A DNA stretch of 64,000 nt from Symsagittifera roscoffensis (GCF_963678635.1 NC_087064.1:6174411-6238410); one strand, 5' to 3'. Positions 21,401 to 29,542 are shown, counted from the stretch's first letter. Numbers and translations are program-made. The notes: a model not told the origin generated them from the sequence alone.

Positions 21401-22101
21401 ACTTTTTGTTGATTCATCTGGACTTTTAACTGATTCATCTGGAGTTTTTAATGATTAATCTGGACTTTTTACTGATTCATCTGGAGTTTTTACTGATTTT
21501 GCAGTCATTTATAAAAAAATTTAAGAATGGTTTTTATCGCAGTGAGATTTCCATATGTGAACATGATAATGCTTTTGAAAGGGTGTGGGGGATGTATACC
21601 TCTGTTTTTTCACGGGGTTTTGGCCCTCTGAACACTCTTAGGTTTCCTTTTTTTGGGTATATTATACATTCCTTTTTGGGTGATCAATGCCAGTTTTTCT
21701 TTGGTGTCAATATACTATAAATGTCTGTGGCTCGAAATCTTTTGGTCAAAATGTTCGATTAGAGCCTATACTTAATTCTTGGCCCGTTTTTTTTTTGATT
21801 TTTTTTCGAATAATTTTTGTGAAAACATTTCATTTGCAAATTATTTGCTTTCTGTTTTTTTTTGTTAGATCTGCTTCTGTATATTTATAAACATAAGTAA
21901 ATGTTTTTATCTCTATGACTAGATGTCAACTTTATAGTTTCTAAAGTCAGCAGCTTTTAAATGAGATCATTTTTCTTTTTCTGTTCACAGGAGTGGGTAA
22001 AATGAAGGGGTCAGTTGCTGCCCTGATAGTGACAGGGTCAGTGGTGGGCATCATTGCCATGTGTGTCATCTTCTGCCACCATCGCAAACTAGGAAAGACA
22101 G
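3306..22101 (+). CDS. leucine-rich-repeat type I transmembrane protein (7 exons, 3' end in gap)
   Basis: The exons are 3306-3468, 4255-4485, 7501-7623, 8493-8638, 11884-12068, 12956-13017 and 21991-22101. All have AG acceptors and GT donors, and every junction joins in phase, giving about 340 residues before the gap. The order is: hydrophobic signal peptide (residues 1-22), LRRNT cluster C-x5-C-x-C-x6-C, five or six degenerate LRRs (ITYLDIQ, LRTFQIF, ITELRID, VQTLELENMGL, LVNVSLKGNRIS, MKEIRLNDNYID), LRRCT with C-x-C and a WL anchor, then a transmembrane helix followed by the basic stop-transfer CHHRK. Proteins of this layout act as cell-surface adhesion or recognition receptors; the ligand here is unknown. 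The cytoplasmic tail is lost in the gap. The last intron is about 9 kb because it holds a Ty3/gypsy element. I recognise the architecture but not a named orthologue. Confidence 0.8.
3503..3867. repeat. poly-C and poly-G runs in intron 1
   Basis: A run of about 14 C lies near 3503-3516 and a G run near 3850-3867. They give rise to proline/glycine reading frames on both strands that are not genes. Confidence 0.7.
3840..3965 (+). repeat. dispersed ~350-bp repeat, partial copy 2
   Basis: The copy matches the 5' part of the family: G-rich run, 'gcggacgc', 'tttttagggattc', 'ccctcc', 'acccaaaaggttgccc'. It lies in intron 1 of the LRR gene in the same orientation as the other copies. Confidence 0.5.
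4255..4485 (+). CDS. LRR gene exon 2: first LRRs
   Basis: The acceptor is tttcag at 4249-4254 and the donor GTAAGT at 4486. The frame is open throughout when joined to exon 1 (phase 1 in, phase 1 out). It contains the leucine-rich stretches ITYLDIQW, LRTFQIFA and ITELRIDN. Confidence 0.8.
4645..4915 (+). repeat. dispersed ~350-bp repeat, copy 3
   Basis: It lies in intron 2. It begins with a G-rich run and 'gagcggacgc', and continues 'attcgaccccctgccgact', 'ttctaaaggtgc', 'gggagagctcggaaaatca' and 'ctcgagaaaatcctag', ending 'ccgcccctgg'. It aligns block by block with copies 1 and 4. Confidence 0.6.
5388..5418 (+). repeat. near-pure G run, possible G-quadruplex
   Basis: About 28 of 31 bases are G, interrupted by 'aa' and 't'. 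It lies in intron 2. It could fold as a quadruplex, but it may also mark an assembly weak point. Confidence 0.7.
6380..7320. repeat. ~161-bp tandem repeat, about 5.5 copies
   Basis: The string 'ccactacaac' recurs at 6407, 6571, 6732, 6893 and 7054, with a decayed copy near 7218, giving periods of 161-164 bp. Each unit also carries 'actgcataatcagaaa', 'taaagctgagctcatc' and 'tttctcaacg'. Central copies are nearly identical and the edge copies diverge. It lies wholly inside intron 2 of the LRR gene. Confidence 0.9.
7501..7623 (+). CDS. LRR gene exon 3: LRR
   Basis: The acceptor is tttcttag, ending at 7500, and the donor GTAAGC at 7624. Phase 1 in and out. It encodes the LRR core FPNVQTLELENMGLTF. 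Confidence 0.78.
7679..8052. repeat. foldback cluster of GTGCCGAA / TTCGGCAC
   Basis: At least eleven copies of an 8-bp motif occur in both orientations: GTGCCGAA near 7680, 7793, 7809, 7836, 7943 and 7959, and TTCGGCAC near 7883, 7903, 8003, 8029 and 8045. Flanking strings are also mirrored: 'gggcagtacaaaagtgccgaag' on the left against 'cttcggcactgttgtac' on the right. It lies in intron 3. The structure resembles a foldback or MITE-like element with internally repetitive arms. Confidence 0.75.
8493..8638 (+). CDS. LRR gene exon 4: two best-preserved LRRs
   Basis: The acceptor is tttgcag, ending at 8492. The donor is the less canonical GTCAGT at 8639. It encodes LVNVSLKGNRIS and MKEIRLNDNYID, which fit the LxxLxLxxNxI consensus. 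It ends in phase 0, matching exon 5. Confidence 0.78.
9350..10060. repeat. degenerate ~400-bp direct duplication in intron 4
   Basis: The string 'aggcttgctctgata.atgaca' occurs near 9377 and 9778. 'gtttataag' plus an A-rich stretch occurs near 9628 and 10037. This indicates an old tandem duplication. No coding signal was seen in this 3.2-kb intron. Confidence 0.45.
11884..12068 (+). CDS. LRR gene exon 5: LRRCT
   Basis: The acceptor cag at 11881-11883 is chosen because the nearer cag at 11857-11859 leads into an in-frame stop. It encodes LLCECGLNGFQKWLKATE followed by a third cysteine (SIKCQ), a typical LRRCT. The donor GTTAGT at 12069 lies at the edge of a dispersed repeat copy. Confidence 0.8.
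12070..12415 (+). repeat. dispersed ~350-bp repeat, copy 4
   Basis: It begins at the exon 5 donor of the LRR gene ('gttagtggacgcccccccc'). It continues 'gacccgctgactacccaaaggt', 'ttcggtactgtctt', 'accaatatatactaactttgag' and 'ggggaagctcaaaaaatcagtttggtc', ending near 'tcctgaatccgcgcatg'. Confidence 0.6.
12956..13017 (+). CDS. LRR gene exon 6: end of LRRCT and stalk
   Basis: The acceptor is ctatttcag, ending at 12955, and the donor GTCAGT at 13018. Phase 2 in, phase 1 out. The only cysteine (NNLCQKS) supplies the fourth LRRCT cysteine. Confidence 0.72.
13290..13389 (+). repeat. dispersed repeat copy 5, left part (split by Ty3/gypsy insertion)
   Basis: It contains 'ttggtccctttttgtgtact', 'ccattttcgg', 'tttttctaaagttgcac' and 'ctctaagcttggagaggg', directly abutting the LTR. 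The continuation ('gagagggagagcgcgcag') is found at 20890 beyond the retroelement, so the insertion interrupted this repeat. Confidence 0.6.
13390..13742 (-). repeat. 3' LTR of Ty3/gypsy copy 1
   Basis: On the plus strand it begins TGTTATACCCACGG and ends CTGTATAGCA, i.e. TG...CA ends. It differs from the 5' LTR by about six substitutions and one 7-to-10-base patch ('gaactga' versus 'cggtgagaat'). Confidence 0.9.
13743..13755 (-). promoter_or_regulatory. polypurine tract of copy 1
   Basis: On the element strand it reads AAAAAAGGGGAAA directly before the 3' LTR. This is the usual plus-strand DNA priming site. The same string precedes the 3' LTR of copy 2 (43394-43406). Confidence 0.85.
13845..14561 (-). 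pseudogene. Ty3/gypsy copy 1: C-terminal post-integrase tail
   Basis: A 238-residue open stretch continues the Pol polyprotein after integrase. It is rich in Lys, Pro, Ser and Thr, with repeats of the type KKPSPKKPAPKK, and has no transmembrane segment or signal peptide, so it is not an env gene. Copy 2 carries the homologous stretch (42542-43448), partly in other frames because of indels. It is separated from the upstream integrase frame by a frameshift near 14575. Function unknown. Confidence 0.7.
14590..15966 (-). pseudogene. Ty3/gypsy copy 1: integrase core (DX35E) plus tail
   Basis: A 458-residue open stretch. Residues 1-120 hold the integrase core: the second catalytic Asp in RCDQAQGF (residue 17) and Glu in GMVERL (residue 53), exactly 35 residues apart, followed by the gypsy-type TPFEAHFGRKPN block. 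From about residue 150 it becomes an extended tail with an acidic patch (WDSSDEEFD, ~218-227) and a conserved block (WVREDGKQPRVIRHDGFAF, ~353-371) of no family known to me. The first catalytic Asp lies in the neighbouring fragment, in another frame. Confidence 0.82.
15999..16646 (-). pseudogene. Ty3/gypsy copy 1: linker, integrase zinc domain and first catalytic Asp
   Basis: Two open pieces (16431-16646 and 15999-16268) are separated by stops. Together they cover the HHCC zinc-binding region (HLTHPG ... YLHRDI ... CKEC) and the first catalytic Asp in LDFAGPL. A stop interrupts the region just after HLTHPG. The equivalent region of copy 2 is open (40044-41102). Confidence 0.72.
16720..17541 (-). 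pseudogene. Ty3/gypsy copy 1: RNase H and spacer
   Basis: A 273-residue stretch. RNase H acidic residues are visible: Asp in VCDAS (residue 4), Glu in VNELEL (43/45) and Asp in ITDHQA (70). The SRLTRW and DFDIKHLAG blocks typical of gypsy RNase H follow. From about residue 130 a ~140-residue polar spacer separates RNase H from integrase, longer than is usual for the family. Confidence 0.82.
17650..18171 (-). pseudogene. Ty3/gypsy copy 1: RT palm/thumb with stops
   Basis: Reading on the minus strand shows YAYSQLKLD, TYQFQTGFYGLTDMPAEF and the catalytic FLDD. A stop follows two codons after FLDD, and more stops flank it. The thumb/connection (KTFKQLKSFMG, LCTPLRPLL) is open at 17650-17832. These are the RT blocks of Ty3/gypsy Pol. 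The variant F-L-D-D, also present in copy 2, replaces the commoner YxDD. Confidence 0.75.
18172..18819 (-). pseudogene. Ty3/gypsy copy 1: protease C-terminus and RT fingers
   Basis: A 215-residue stretch containing the end of the aspartic protease (ANILGRNILPQIGI) and RT N-terminal blocks (RRIPRHIQEK, QFISPIVITV, LAMDSKQINKMI, YQMPNIDALL). It ends at a TGA inside the Asp-containing block (LTIDL). The protease active site lies upstream and is destroyed by a 2-bp loss in a T run plus a stop replacing the residue after DTG (about 18910-18945). Confidence 0.8.
18830..20251 (-). pseudogene. Ty3/gypsy copy 1: Gag (capsid and zinc knuckles)
   Basis: The 473-residue stretch is open from ATG 20251 and covers the capsid-like helical region (about 110-250), a Gln/Arg/Asn-rich linker and two knuckles. 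The second is canonical CX2CX4HX4C (C343, C346, H351, C356). The first has an unusual CX2CX7HX3C spacing and has lost its first Cys in this copy. The frame runs on past Gag until the protease frameshift, implying that Gag and Pol are one frame in the family. The start codon's A is the last base of the LTR. Confidence 0.85.
20236..20250 (-). promoter_or_regulatory. primer-binding site of copy 1
   Basis: On the element strand it reads TGGCGCAGCCAGCAG directly after the 5' LTR. It begins TGG, as expected for complementarity to a tRNA 3' CCA end. The TGGCGCAG start resembles the tRNA-Ser-type sites of some insect gypsy elements (from memory, not checked). Confidence 0.75.
20251..20603 (-). repeat. 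5' LTR of Ty3/gypsy copy 1 (outer end truncated)
   Basis: It matches the 3' LTR closely, but the outer terminus stops at 'gctgtata' and lacks the final GCA seen in other copies. It then joins directly to 'aagaaatctgg' of the flanking repeat. The inner terminus has one substitution (TTTTATACC instead of TGTTATACC). Confidence 0.85.
20604..21095 (+). repeat. two tandem copies of target sequence and right part of dispersed repeat copy 5
   Basis: The left-flank sequence 'ataaagaaatctggttcaat ... ttctaaagttgcacaaat' is present twice here (from 20601 and from 20755), in addition to the copy left of the element (13248-13389). Beyond 20895 it continues as the rest of the dispersed repeat ('gagcgcgcag', 'gaagagcttggaaaatcaaa', 'ttatccggccctgaat'). 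Confidence 0.7.
21991..22101 (+). CDS. LRR gene exon 7: transmembrane segment (truncated by gap)
   Basis: The acceptor is ttctgttcacag, ending at 21990. In phase 1 it continues exon 6. A hydrophobic helix (VAALIVTGSVVGIIAMCVIF) is followed by CHHRKLGK. The frame is open into the 200-N gap, so the cytoplasmic domain is not visible. Confidence 0.75.
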
Positions 22102-22301
22102 NNNNNNNNNNNNNNNNNNNNNNNNNNNNNNNNNNNNNNNNNNNNNNNNNNNNNNNNNNNNNNNNNNNNNNNNNNNNNNNNNNNNNNNNNNNNNNNNNNN
22201 NNNNNNNNNNNNNNNNNNNNNNNNNNNNNNNNNNNNNNNNNNNNNNNNNNNNNNNNNNNNNNNNNNNNNNNNNNNNNNNNNNNNNNNNNNNNNNNNNNNN
22301 N
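22102..22301. other. assembly gap (200 N)
   Basis: Exactly 200 N, probably a placeholder size. It sits between LRR exon 7 and the first visible tandem unit, so the end of the LRR gene and the start of unit 1 may be missing. Confidence 0.98.
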
Positions 22302-22525
22302 GAATTGAAAAGGATCTCATAAGATAATTTGATTGGAAGCCATAGTTAGCATAATGATCAAAATTGTTGTACACTACAATTCTCAACAATCATAAAATCT
22401 CCCAAAATTGGGACGGCTCTTTGACTTTTTGATTTTGCTCATAGTTCAGTTGACATAGGCATTTTATTTCTTTTCTTCATTCTTCTTAGCAGTAAATAGT
22501 CGAATCTGAACAAAGGGTGATTCCT

Positions 22526-22771
22526 TCACATTGTTTTTCTTGGTTGTGGCACAGACTTGTCTTTTTTTTGATTTGCTACTTCATCTACTTTACTACAGAT
22601 GACAAGCTCCTCATCCAAGGAAGACACATTGCCAGAAATTAGTTCTAGTATGGGAACCAGGCCATGCGCTTTTTCAGCATTGTGAACAAACGTGCGTCCA
22701 ATTACAGGGATTGCTTCTTCTCTTTCCATCGAGATAGACAAACTGTTGCTTTTAAATTTGTCCCAGCTCAC
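22526..22771 (-). pseudogene. SH3-like exon fragment, minus strand, unit 1
   Basis: The 81-residue open frame lacks a clear ATG at its 5' end. Its middle, LSISMEREEAIPVIGRTF then HNAEKAHGLVPILELIS, has the length and pattern of the second half of an SH3 domain (LSF.+GE.I.VI ... GLVP..YI), but the usual WW pair is missing. A charged tail (KKDKSVPQPRK) follows. It is repeated in units 2-4. Family assignment is tentative. Confidence 0.4.
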
Positions 22772-23188
22772 TTTTTTGAAAAATTGAAAGCACAGTTCGG
22801 TTTTTCCCTTGTAGGATTTTTACGAACAATAAATTACCTCAGTTGCTGCTGGCTCTTTTGAAAGTTCAAAATAATTTGTAGTAGTGTCTTTTCTTGAGTA
22901 CAAATTTGAGCAGAAGAGTAAACAGATTAGACGAAAAGAATTAAAAAATTATATAAATGTTAAATCGAAGAATAAATCAAAGTTTGTGTTTTCTATACTG
23001 CAAGTTAAATTCAGTATTCCAGATAGTTGCTGCTATGAGTCATGATCTAATCAGTTTTTTTTTTCATATGAAAATTAAAACTACTTTCGCTTTTTGTTTC
23101 CACTTCCAGTACTTTTTTACAAATAAAAAAAAATATTAACCAAGGTTATTGTGTTTCTATCCACAATTGCTATCTCCTGTCTACCTCG

Positions 23189-23341
23189 ATGCAGGAAAAG
23201 GAAGAAGAAAAGGAAGAAGATAGAATGAAATGTTTTTGTTACCTCACTTTGACAGAATTAGGTACATTATCAGAGGGAAAAGATCCTTTTCAACGATTCT
23301 TAAAACGGTGGTACTCCTTTATGGCTTTTTTGGTGTTCAAC
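23189..23341 (+). other. exon-like open frame specific to unit 1
   Basis: It begins with the same 'gatgcag/gaaaaggaagaag' junction as the plus-strand exon fragment of other units, but continues with a duplicated gaagaag run and a different frame. That frame is MKCFCYLTLTELGTLSEGKD ... WYSFMAFLVFNIK, ending at a possible donor (AAAG/GTGTGT). It is not recognised and may be a chimeric exon created when unit 1 was rearranged. Confidence 0.3.
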
Positions 23342-24408
23342 ATAAAGGTGTGTCGTAACTGTGCAATACGTTTAATTTGTTAGCTGTTAAAACGTATTTT
23401 TGAATTGAGTGTTTCTGATTATTTTCTTTTGCCAGTGTGATTTTTTTCTTTTGTCGGTGAAAAGATTTTTTTGCAGTTAATTTTTTGTAACAATTTGTTG
23501 CGAATGAGTTTAGTATTAGTTTTCGGGAAAATTAGTTTTTTAACTTCACTATAAATTGATATTTTTTATATTGTTTTACATGAAAAGTTCAAACTCTGCT
23601 AATTTTCAGAATCTCAAACTATGCTAAAATTTGTTTTTGAGTGGGGCTGAAAAATGATGGAAGAAAAATTTATCTTAAAGCTAACTGGGAAATGATCTGA
23701 TGAAAATATTGTTTGTTTTTCTACGCAAAGCGTATCCACGCAAAAACTTTCTTCTCCATTTAGACCTCACAAAAAGTTTTTTCCATATCTTTCACAACTA
23801 TGGCAAGATCCAAAACAACTCAGATATAAAAAAAACTTCCTTTTTCTATCCAAAGAAAGGTTTTACTTGATAATCTTCACAATTTTGCTGGTTAATTTCA
23901 AGAAAAACTTCTGATAGGTAGTGAAACTCTGAGAGTTTTTTGAACTATTAAACCTTTCGTCGAACACAAGAGAATTTGTTTTTCTCTCTACCAGTTTCGT
24001 TTTAGATTCCGAATTTTTTTGTGTTCTTACTGGATATGAAGCTCCAGTTTGAATTTAATTGCAATTTCAAATAGTCAAAATCTGATTTTTTTTGTGAAAC
24101 GCCCTGAAACAATTAAAGAGTTTTTGTGAAAATTAGAAGTTTCGATAAAACGATAAATCAACTCACACTAGTCTTCTCAAAAACGAATTGAAAAGGATCT
24201 CATAAGATAATTTGATTGGAAGCCATAGTTAGCATAATGATCAAAATTGTTGTACACTACAATTCTCAACAATCATAAAATCTCCCAAAATTGGGACGGC
24301 TCTTTGACTTTTTGATTTTGCTCATAGTTCAGTTGACATAGGCATTTTATTTCTTTTCTTCATTCTTCTTAGCAGTAAATAGTCGAATCTGAACAAAGGG
24401 TGATTCCT

Positions 24409-24654
24409 TCACATTGTTTTTCTTGGTTGTGGCACAGACTTGTCTTTTTTTTGATTTGCTACTTCATCTACTTTACTACAGATGACAAGCTCCTCATCCA
24501 AGGAAGACACATTGCCAGAAATTAGTTCTAGTATGGGAACCAGGCCATGCGCTTTTTCAGCATTGTGAACAAACGTGCGTCCAATTACAGGGATTGCTTC
24601 TTCTCTTTCCATCGAGATAGACAAACTGTTGCTTTTAAATTTGTCCCAGCTCAC
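24409..24654 (-). pseudogene. SH3-like exon fragment, minus strand, unit 2
   Basis: The translation is identical to the unit 1 fragment (81 residues), indicating very recent duplication or gene conversion between units 1 and 2. Its homologue on the plus strand lies about 420 bp away, at 25072-25176. Confidence 0.4.
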
Positions 24655-25071
24655 TTTTTTGAAAAATTGAAAGCACAGTTCGGTTTTTCCCTTGTAGGAT
24701 TTTTACGAACAATAAATTACCTCAGTTGCTGCTGGCTCTTTTGAAAGTTCAAAATAATTTGTAGTAGTGTCTTTTCTTGAGTACAAATTTGTGCAGAAGA
24801 GTAAACAGATTAGACGAAAAGAATTGAAAAATTATATAAATGTTAAATCGAAGAATAAATCAAAGTTTGTGTTTTCTATACTGCAAGTTAAATTCAGTAT
24901 TCCAGATAGTTGCTGCTATGAGTCATGTTCTAATCAGTTTTTTTTTTCATATGAAAATTAAAACTACTTTCGCTTTTTGTTTCCACTTCCAGTACTTTTT
25001 TACAAATAAAAAAAAATATTAACCAAGGTTATTGTGTTTCTATCCACAATTGCTATCTCCTGTCTACCTCG

Positions 25072-25176
25072 ATGCAGGAAAAGGAAGAAGAAATCTTGGT
25101 AATTGGACGCACTTTTAACCACAATGCTGAAAAAGTCGGCCTAGTTCCGTCACTAGAATACATTTCTGTTCTTTAG
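25072..25176 (+). pseudogene. SH3-like exon fragment, plus strand, unit 2
   Basis: The open frame of 34 residues, with EEEILVIGRTFNHNAEKVGL and VPSLEYIS at its core, ends in TAG. It aligns residue by residue with the minus-strand fragment (VIGRTF-HNAEK-GLVP-LE-IS). A splice acceptor (ctcgatgcag) precedes GAAAAGGAAG. It reads like the terminal exon of a protein ending in an SH3-like domain. Homology at DNA level extends upstream of the acceptor (gtctacctcgatg versus gtctatctcgatg). Confidence 0.4.
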
Positions 25177-26626
25177 TCAACTGTGAGTTCCTCATAAGTT
25201 TAATTGGTTCAGCTGTTAGTAAAGTTTTACAAAAATTGGGTAAATATGATTTCTCATATCAACTTATTGATTCATTTAACTTTTAATGAACCTATTTTTA
25301 CAACAAAAAAACGTATTGTTTTTTCGATGGCGATGGATTTGAAGCAGTAGTTATCTCATTTTATGTATCGAAAATCAAACTTTTAATTATCTACCTGTTT
25401 TCTCCCAAGAAGCTACAATTTCATTCAAATTAATCACGAGAAGGTAGAAAAAAGTTATATTTTTAACTAATTGCAAGTTTCAATTCGATTTTTTATGAAG
25501 ATGCGTTTATTTGGTTCAGTTTTCCAATATATGCCGAAAGTGTTTTTCGGTTTTTTTAATATGATTAGAAAAGTGATTCGTTTTTTCAACGATTTGCAAG
25601 AAGTGGTTAAGTTTTTAAGAAGGTGCAAAAAGTGCTCTAAATGACCTAACAAGTTGCAAGTTTGGTTTTGAAATTTTTTTAAAACTAGTTTTATGAAAAA
25701 AAATAGAGATCAACTGAGAACTTGCTTGCTGCATAACAGCCCTCTGGTTGATGTTTTTGCAGATATTTTTTTGTTTGTAATAAAGTATTAAAGCTCAATG
25801 GATTCCTTGTCGATGTCGTTGGATTGATTTGTCGATGTCGATGAGTTGATAGCAGGATCCCTCATGCTCCCAAGATAAGTGGAATTAGTCGACTGGTTGC
25901 GCAACCAAATGAGAATCAGGAAAATCTAGGTGGCCATCCTATCATGCTCAGCTACTTTCTTCATAATCTGCTTTGTTCTAATTGATTTTCACTCAAGGGA
26001 CTTGCATCCGTTGATGTTAGTTCATGTCCCTTCTCATGATGTCAACCACGTACCAATCTAGAAGTGATATTTTCATTTGAGCCAACAAAACTTTAGAGAC
26101 TGACTCGGTCACCTTTTTCTTACAGCAACCAACTGATTCTCGCAGCAATCGAGCTCTTTATTCTAGCAGCTCGTCAATTCTGGTATTACTCGACCGAGAT
26201 GATAAGAGATAAGATTGATTTTTTTAATGGAGAATCAATCCAGTTTCAAACTCCACATATTTGCTATTGTTTATGATTTGAAAACAATAAGCGAACTTTT
26301 GAGATTTTTTTGTGAAACGCCCTGAAACAATTAAAGAGTTTTTGTGAAAATTAGAAGTTTTGATAAAACGATAAATCAACTCACACTAGTCTTCTCAAAA
26401 ACGAATTGAAAAAGGATCTCATAAGATAATTTGATTGGAAGCCATAGTTAGGATAATGAACAAAAATTGTTGTACACTACAATTCTCAACAAAAAAAATC
26501 TCCCTAAATTGGGATGGTTCTTTGACTTTTTGATTTTGCTCATAGTTCAGTTGACATAAGCATTTTATTTCTTTTCTTCATTCTTCTTAGCAGTAAAGAG
26601 TCGAATCTGAACAAAGGGTGATTCCT

Positions 26627-26872
26627 TCACATTGTTTTTCTTGGTTGTGGCACAAACTTGTCTTTTTTTTGATTTTCTACTTCATCTACTTTACTACAGA
26701 TGACAAGCTCCTCATCCAAGGAAGACACATTGCCAGAAATTAGTTCTAGTATGGGAACCAGGCCATGCGCTTTTTCAGCATTGTGAACAAACGTGCGTCC
26801 AATTACAGGGATTGCTTCTTCTCTTTCCATCGAGATAGACAAACTGTTGCTTTTTAATTTGTCCCAGCTCAC
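26627..26872 (-). pseudogene. SH3-like exon fragment, minus strand, unit 3
   Basis: Same 81-residue frame with three substitutions relative to units 1-2 (F to L early; DEVAN to DEVEN; DKS to DKF). It is identical to unit 4 in translation. Confidence 0.4.
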
Positions 26873-27291
26873 TTTTTTGAAAAATTGAAAGCACAGTTCG
26901 GTTTTTCCCTTGTAGGATTTTTACGAACAATAAATTACCTCAGTTGCTGCTGGCTCTTTTGAAAGTTCAAAATAATTTGTAGTAGTGTCTTTTCTTGAGT
27001 ACAAATTTGAGCAGAAGAGTAAACAGATTAGACAAAAAGAATATAAAATTATATAAATGTTAAATTGGAAGAATAAATCAAAGGTATGAGTTTTTCTACA
27101 CTGCAAGTTAAATTCAGTATTCCAGATAGTTGCTGCTATGAGTCATGTTCTAATCAGTTTTTTTTTTCATATGAAAATTAAAACTATTTTCGATTTTTGT
27201 TTCCACTTCCAGTACTTTTTTACAAATAAAAAAAAATATTAACCAAGGTTATTGTGTTTCTATCCACAATTGCTATCTCTTGTCTACCTAG

Positions 27292-27345
27292 ATGCAGGAA
27301 AAGGAAGAAGAAATCTTGGTAATTGGACGCACCTTTAATCACTAG
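27292..27345 (+). pseudogene. SH3-like exon fragment, plus strand, unit 3 (truncated)
   Basis: It matches the unit 2 fragment up to GRTFNH, then a TAG stop. About 20 bp encoding the NAEKVG part is deleted here, so it cannot encode the domain. Confidence 0.45.
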
Positions 27346-28825
27346 TTCCGTCACTAGAATACATTTCTGTTCTTTAGTCAACTATGAGTTCCTTATAAGT
27401 TTAATTGATTCAGCTGTTAGTAAAGTTTTACAAAAATTGGGTAAATATGATTTCTCATATCAACTTATTGATTCATTTAACTTTTAATGAACCTATTTTT
27501 ACAAAAAAAAACGGATTGTTATTTCGATGGCGATGGATTTGAAGCAGTAGTTATCTCATTTTATATATCGAAAATCAAACATTTAATTATCTACCTGTTT
27601 TCTCCCAAGAAGCTACAATTTTATTCAAATTAATCACGAGAAGGTGGAAAAAAGTTATATTTTTAAATAATTGCAAGTTTCAATTCGATTTTTTATGAAG
27701 ATGCGTTTATTTGGTTCAGTTTTCCAATATATGCCGAAAGTGTTTTTCGGTTTTTTTAATATGATTAGAAAAGTGATTCGTTTTTTCAACGATTTGCAAG
27801 AAGTGGTTAAGTTTTTAAGAAGGTGCAAAAAGTGCTCTAAATGACCTAACAAGTTGCAAGTTTGGTTTTGAAATTTTTTTAAAACTAGTTTTATGAAAAA
27901 AAATAGAGATCAACTGAGAACTTGCTTGCTGCATAACAGCCCTCTGGTTGATGTTTTTGCAGATATTTTTTTGTTTGTAATAAAGTATTAAAGCTCAATG
28001 GATTCCTTGTCGATGTCGTTGGATTGATTTGTCGATGTCGATGAGTTGATAGCAGGATCCCTCATGCTCCCAAGATAAGTGGAATTAGTCGACTGGTTGC
28101 GCAACCAAATGAGAATCAGGAAAATCTAGGTGGCCATCCTATCATGCTCAGCTACTTTCTTCATAATCTGCTTTGTTCTAATTGATTTTCACTCAAGGGA
28201 CTTGCATCCGGTGATGTTAGTTCATGTCCCTTCTCATGATGTCAACCACGTACCAATCTAGAAGTGATATTTCATTTGAGCCAACAAAATTTTAGAGACT
28301 GACTCGGTCACCTTTTTCTTACAGCAACCAACTGATTCTCGCAGCAATCGAGCTCTTTATTCTAGCAGCTCGTCAATTCTGGTATTACTCGACCGAGATG
28401 ATAAGAGATAAGATTGATTTTTTTAATGGAGAATCAATCCAGTTTCAAACTCCACATATTTGCTATTGTTTATGATTTGAAAACAATAAGCGAACGTTTG
28501 AGATTTTTTTGTGAAACGGCCTGAAACAATTAAAGAGTTTTTGTGAAATTTAGAAGTTTCGATAAAACGATAAATCAACTCACACTAGTCTTCTCAAAAA
28601 CGAATTGAAAAAGGATCTCATAAGATAATTTGATTGGAAGCCATAGTTAGCATAATGAACAAAAATTGTTGTACACTACAATTCTCAAAAAAAAAAATCT
28701 CCCTAAATTGGGATGGTTCTTTGACTTTTTGATTTTGCTCATAGTTCAGTTGACATAAGCATTTTATTTCTTTTCTTCATTCTTCTTAGCAGTAAAGAGT
28801 CGAATCTGAACAAAGGGTGATTCCT

Positions 28826-29071
28826 TCACATTGTTTTTCTTGGTTGTGGCACAAACTTGTCTTTTTTTTGATTTTCTACTTCATCTACTTTACTACAGAT
28901 GACAAGCTCCTCATCCAAGGAAGACACATTGCCAGAAATTAGTTCTAGTATGGGAACCAGGCCATGCGCTTTTTCAGCATTGTGAACAAACGTGCGGCCA
29001 ATTACAGGGATTGCTTCTTCTCTTTCCATCGAGATAGACAAACTGTTGCTTTTTAATTTGTCCCAGCTCAC
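28826..29071 (-). pseudogene. SH3-like exon fragment, minus strand, unit 4
   Basis: It is the same 81-residue frame as unit 3. The matching state of units 3 and 4, against units 1 and 2, suggests the array grew by pairwise duplication. Confidence 0.4.
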
Positions 29072-29488
29072 TTTTTTGAAAAATTGAAAGCACAGTTCGG
29101 TTTTTCCCTTGTAGGATTTTTACGAACAATAAATTACCTCAGTTGCTGCTGGCTCTTTTGAAAGTTCAAAATAATTTGTAGTAGTGTCTTTTCTTGAGTA
29201 CAAATTTGAGCAGAAGAGTAAACAGATTAGACAAAAAGAATATAAAATTATATAAATGTTAAATTGGAAGAATAAATCAAAGGTATGAGTTTTTCTACAC
29301 TGCAAGTTAAATTCAGTATTCCAGATAGTTGCTGCTATGAGTCATGTTCTAATCAGTTTTTTTTCATATGAAAATTAAAACTACTTTCGATTTTTGTTTC
29401 CACTTCCAGTACTTTTTTACAAATAAAAAAAAATATTAATCAAGGTTATTGTGTTTCTATCCACAATTGCTATCTCTTGTCTACCTAG

Positions 29489-29542
29489 ATGCAGGAAAAG
29501 GAAGAAGAAATCTTGGTAATTGGACGCACCTTTAATCACTAG
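29489..29542 (+). pseudogene. SH3-like exon fragment, plus strand, unit 4 (truncated)
   Basis: It carries the same ~20-bp deletion and premature stop as unit 3, confirming that the lesion preceded the unit 3/4 duplication. Confidence 0.45.

Noticed and set aside
25467..27852. Minus-strand 61-65-codon frames repeated in units 2 and 3 of the array
   Set aside because: They are Lys/Leu/Phe-rich from AT-rich DNA, are lost in unit 4 and are not associated with splice sites.
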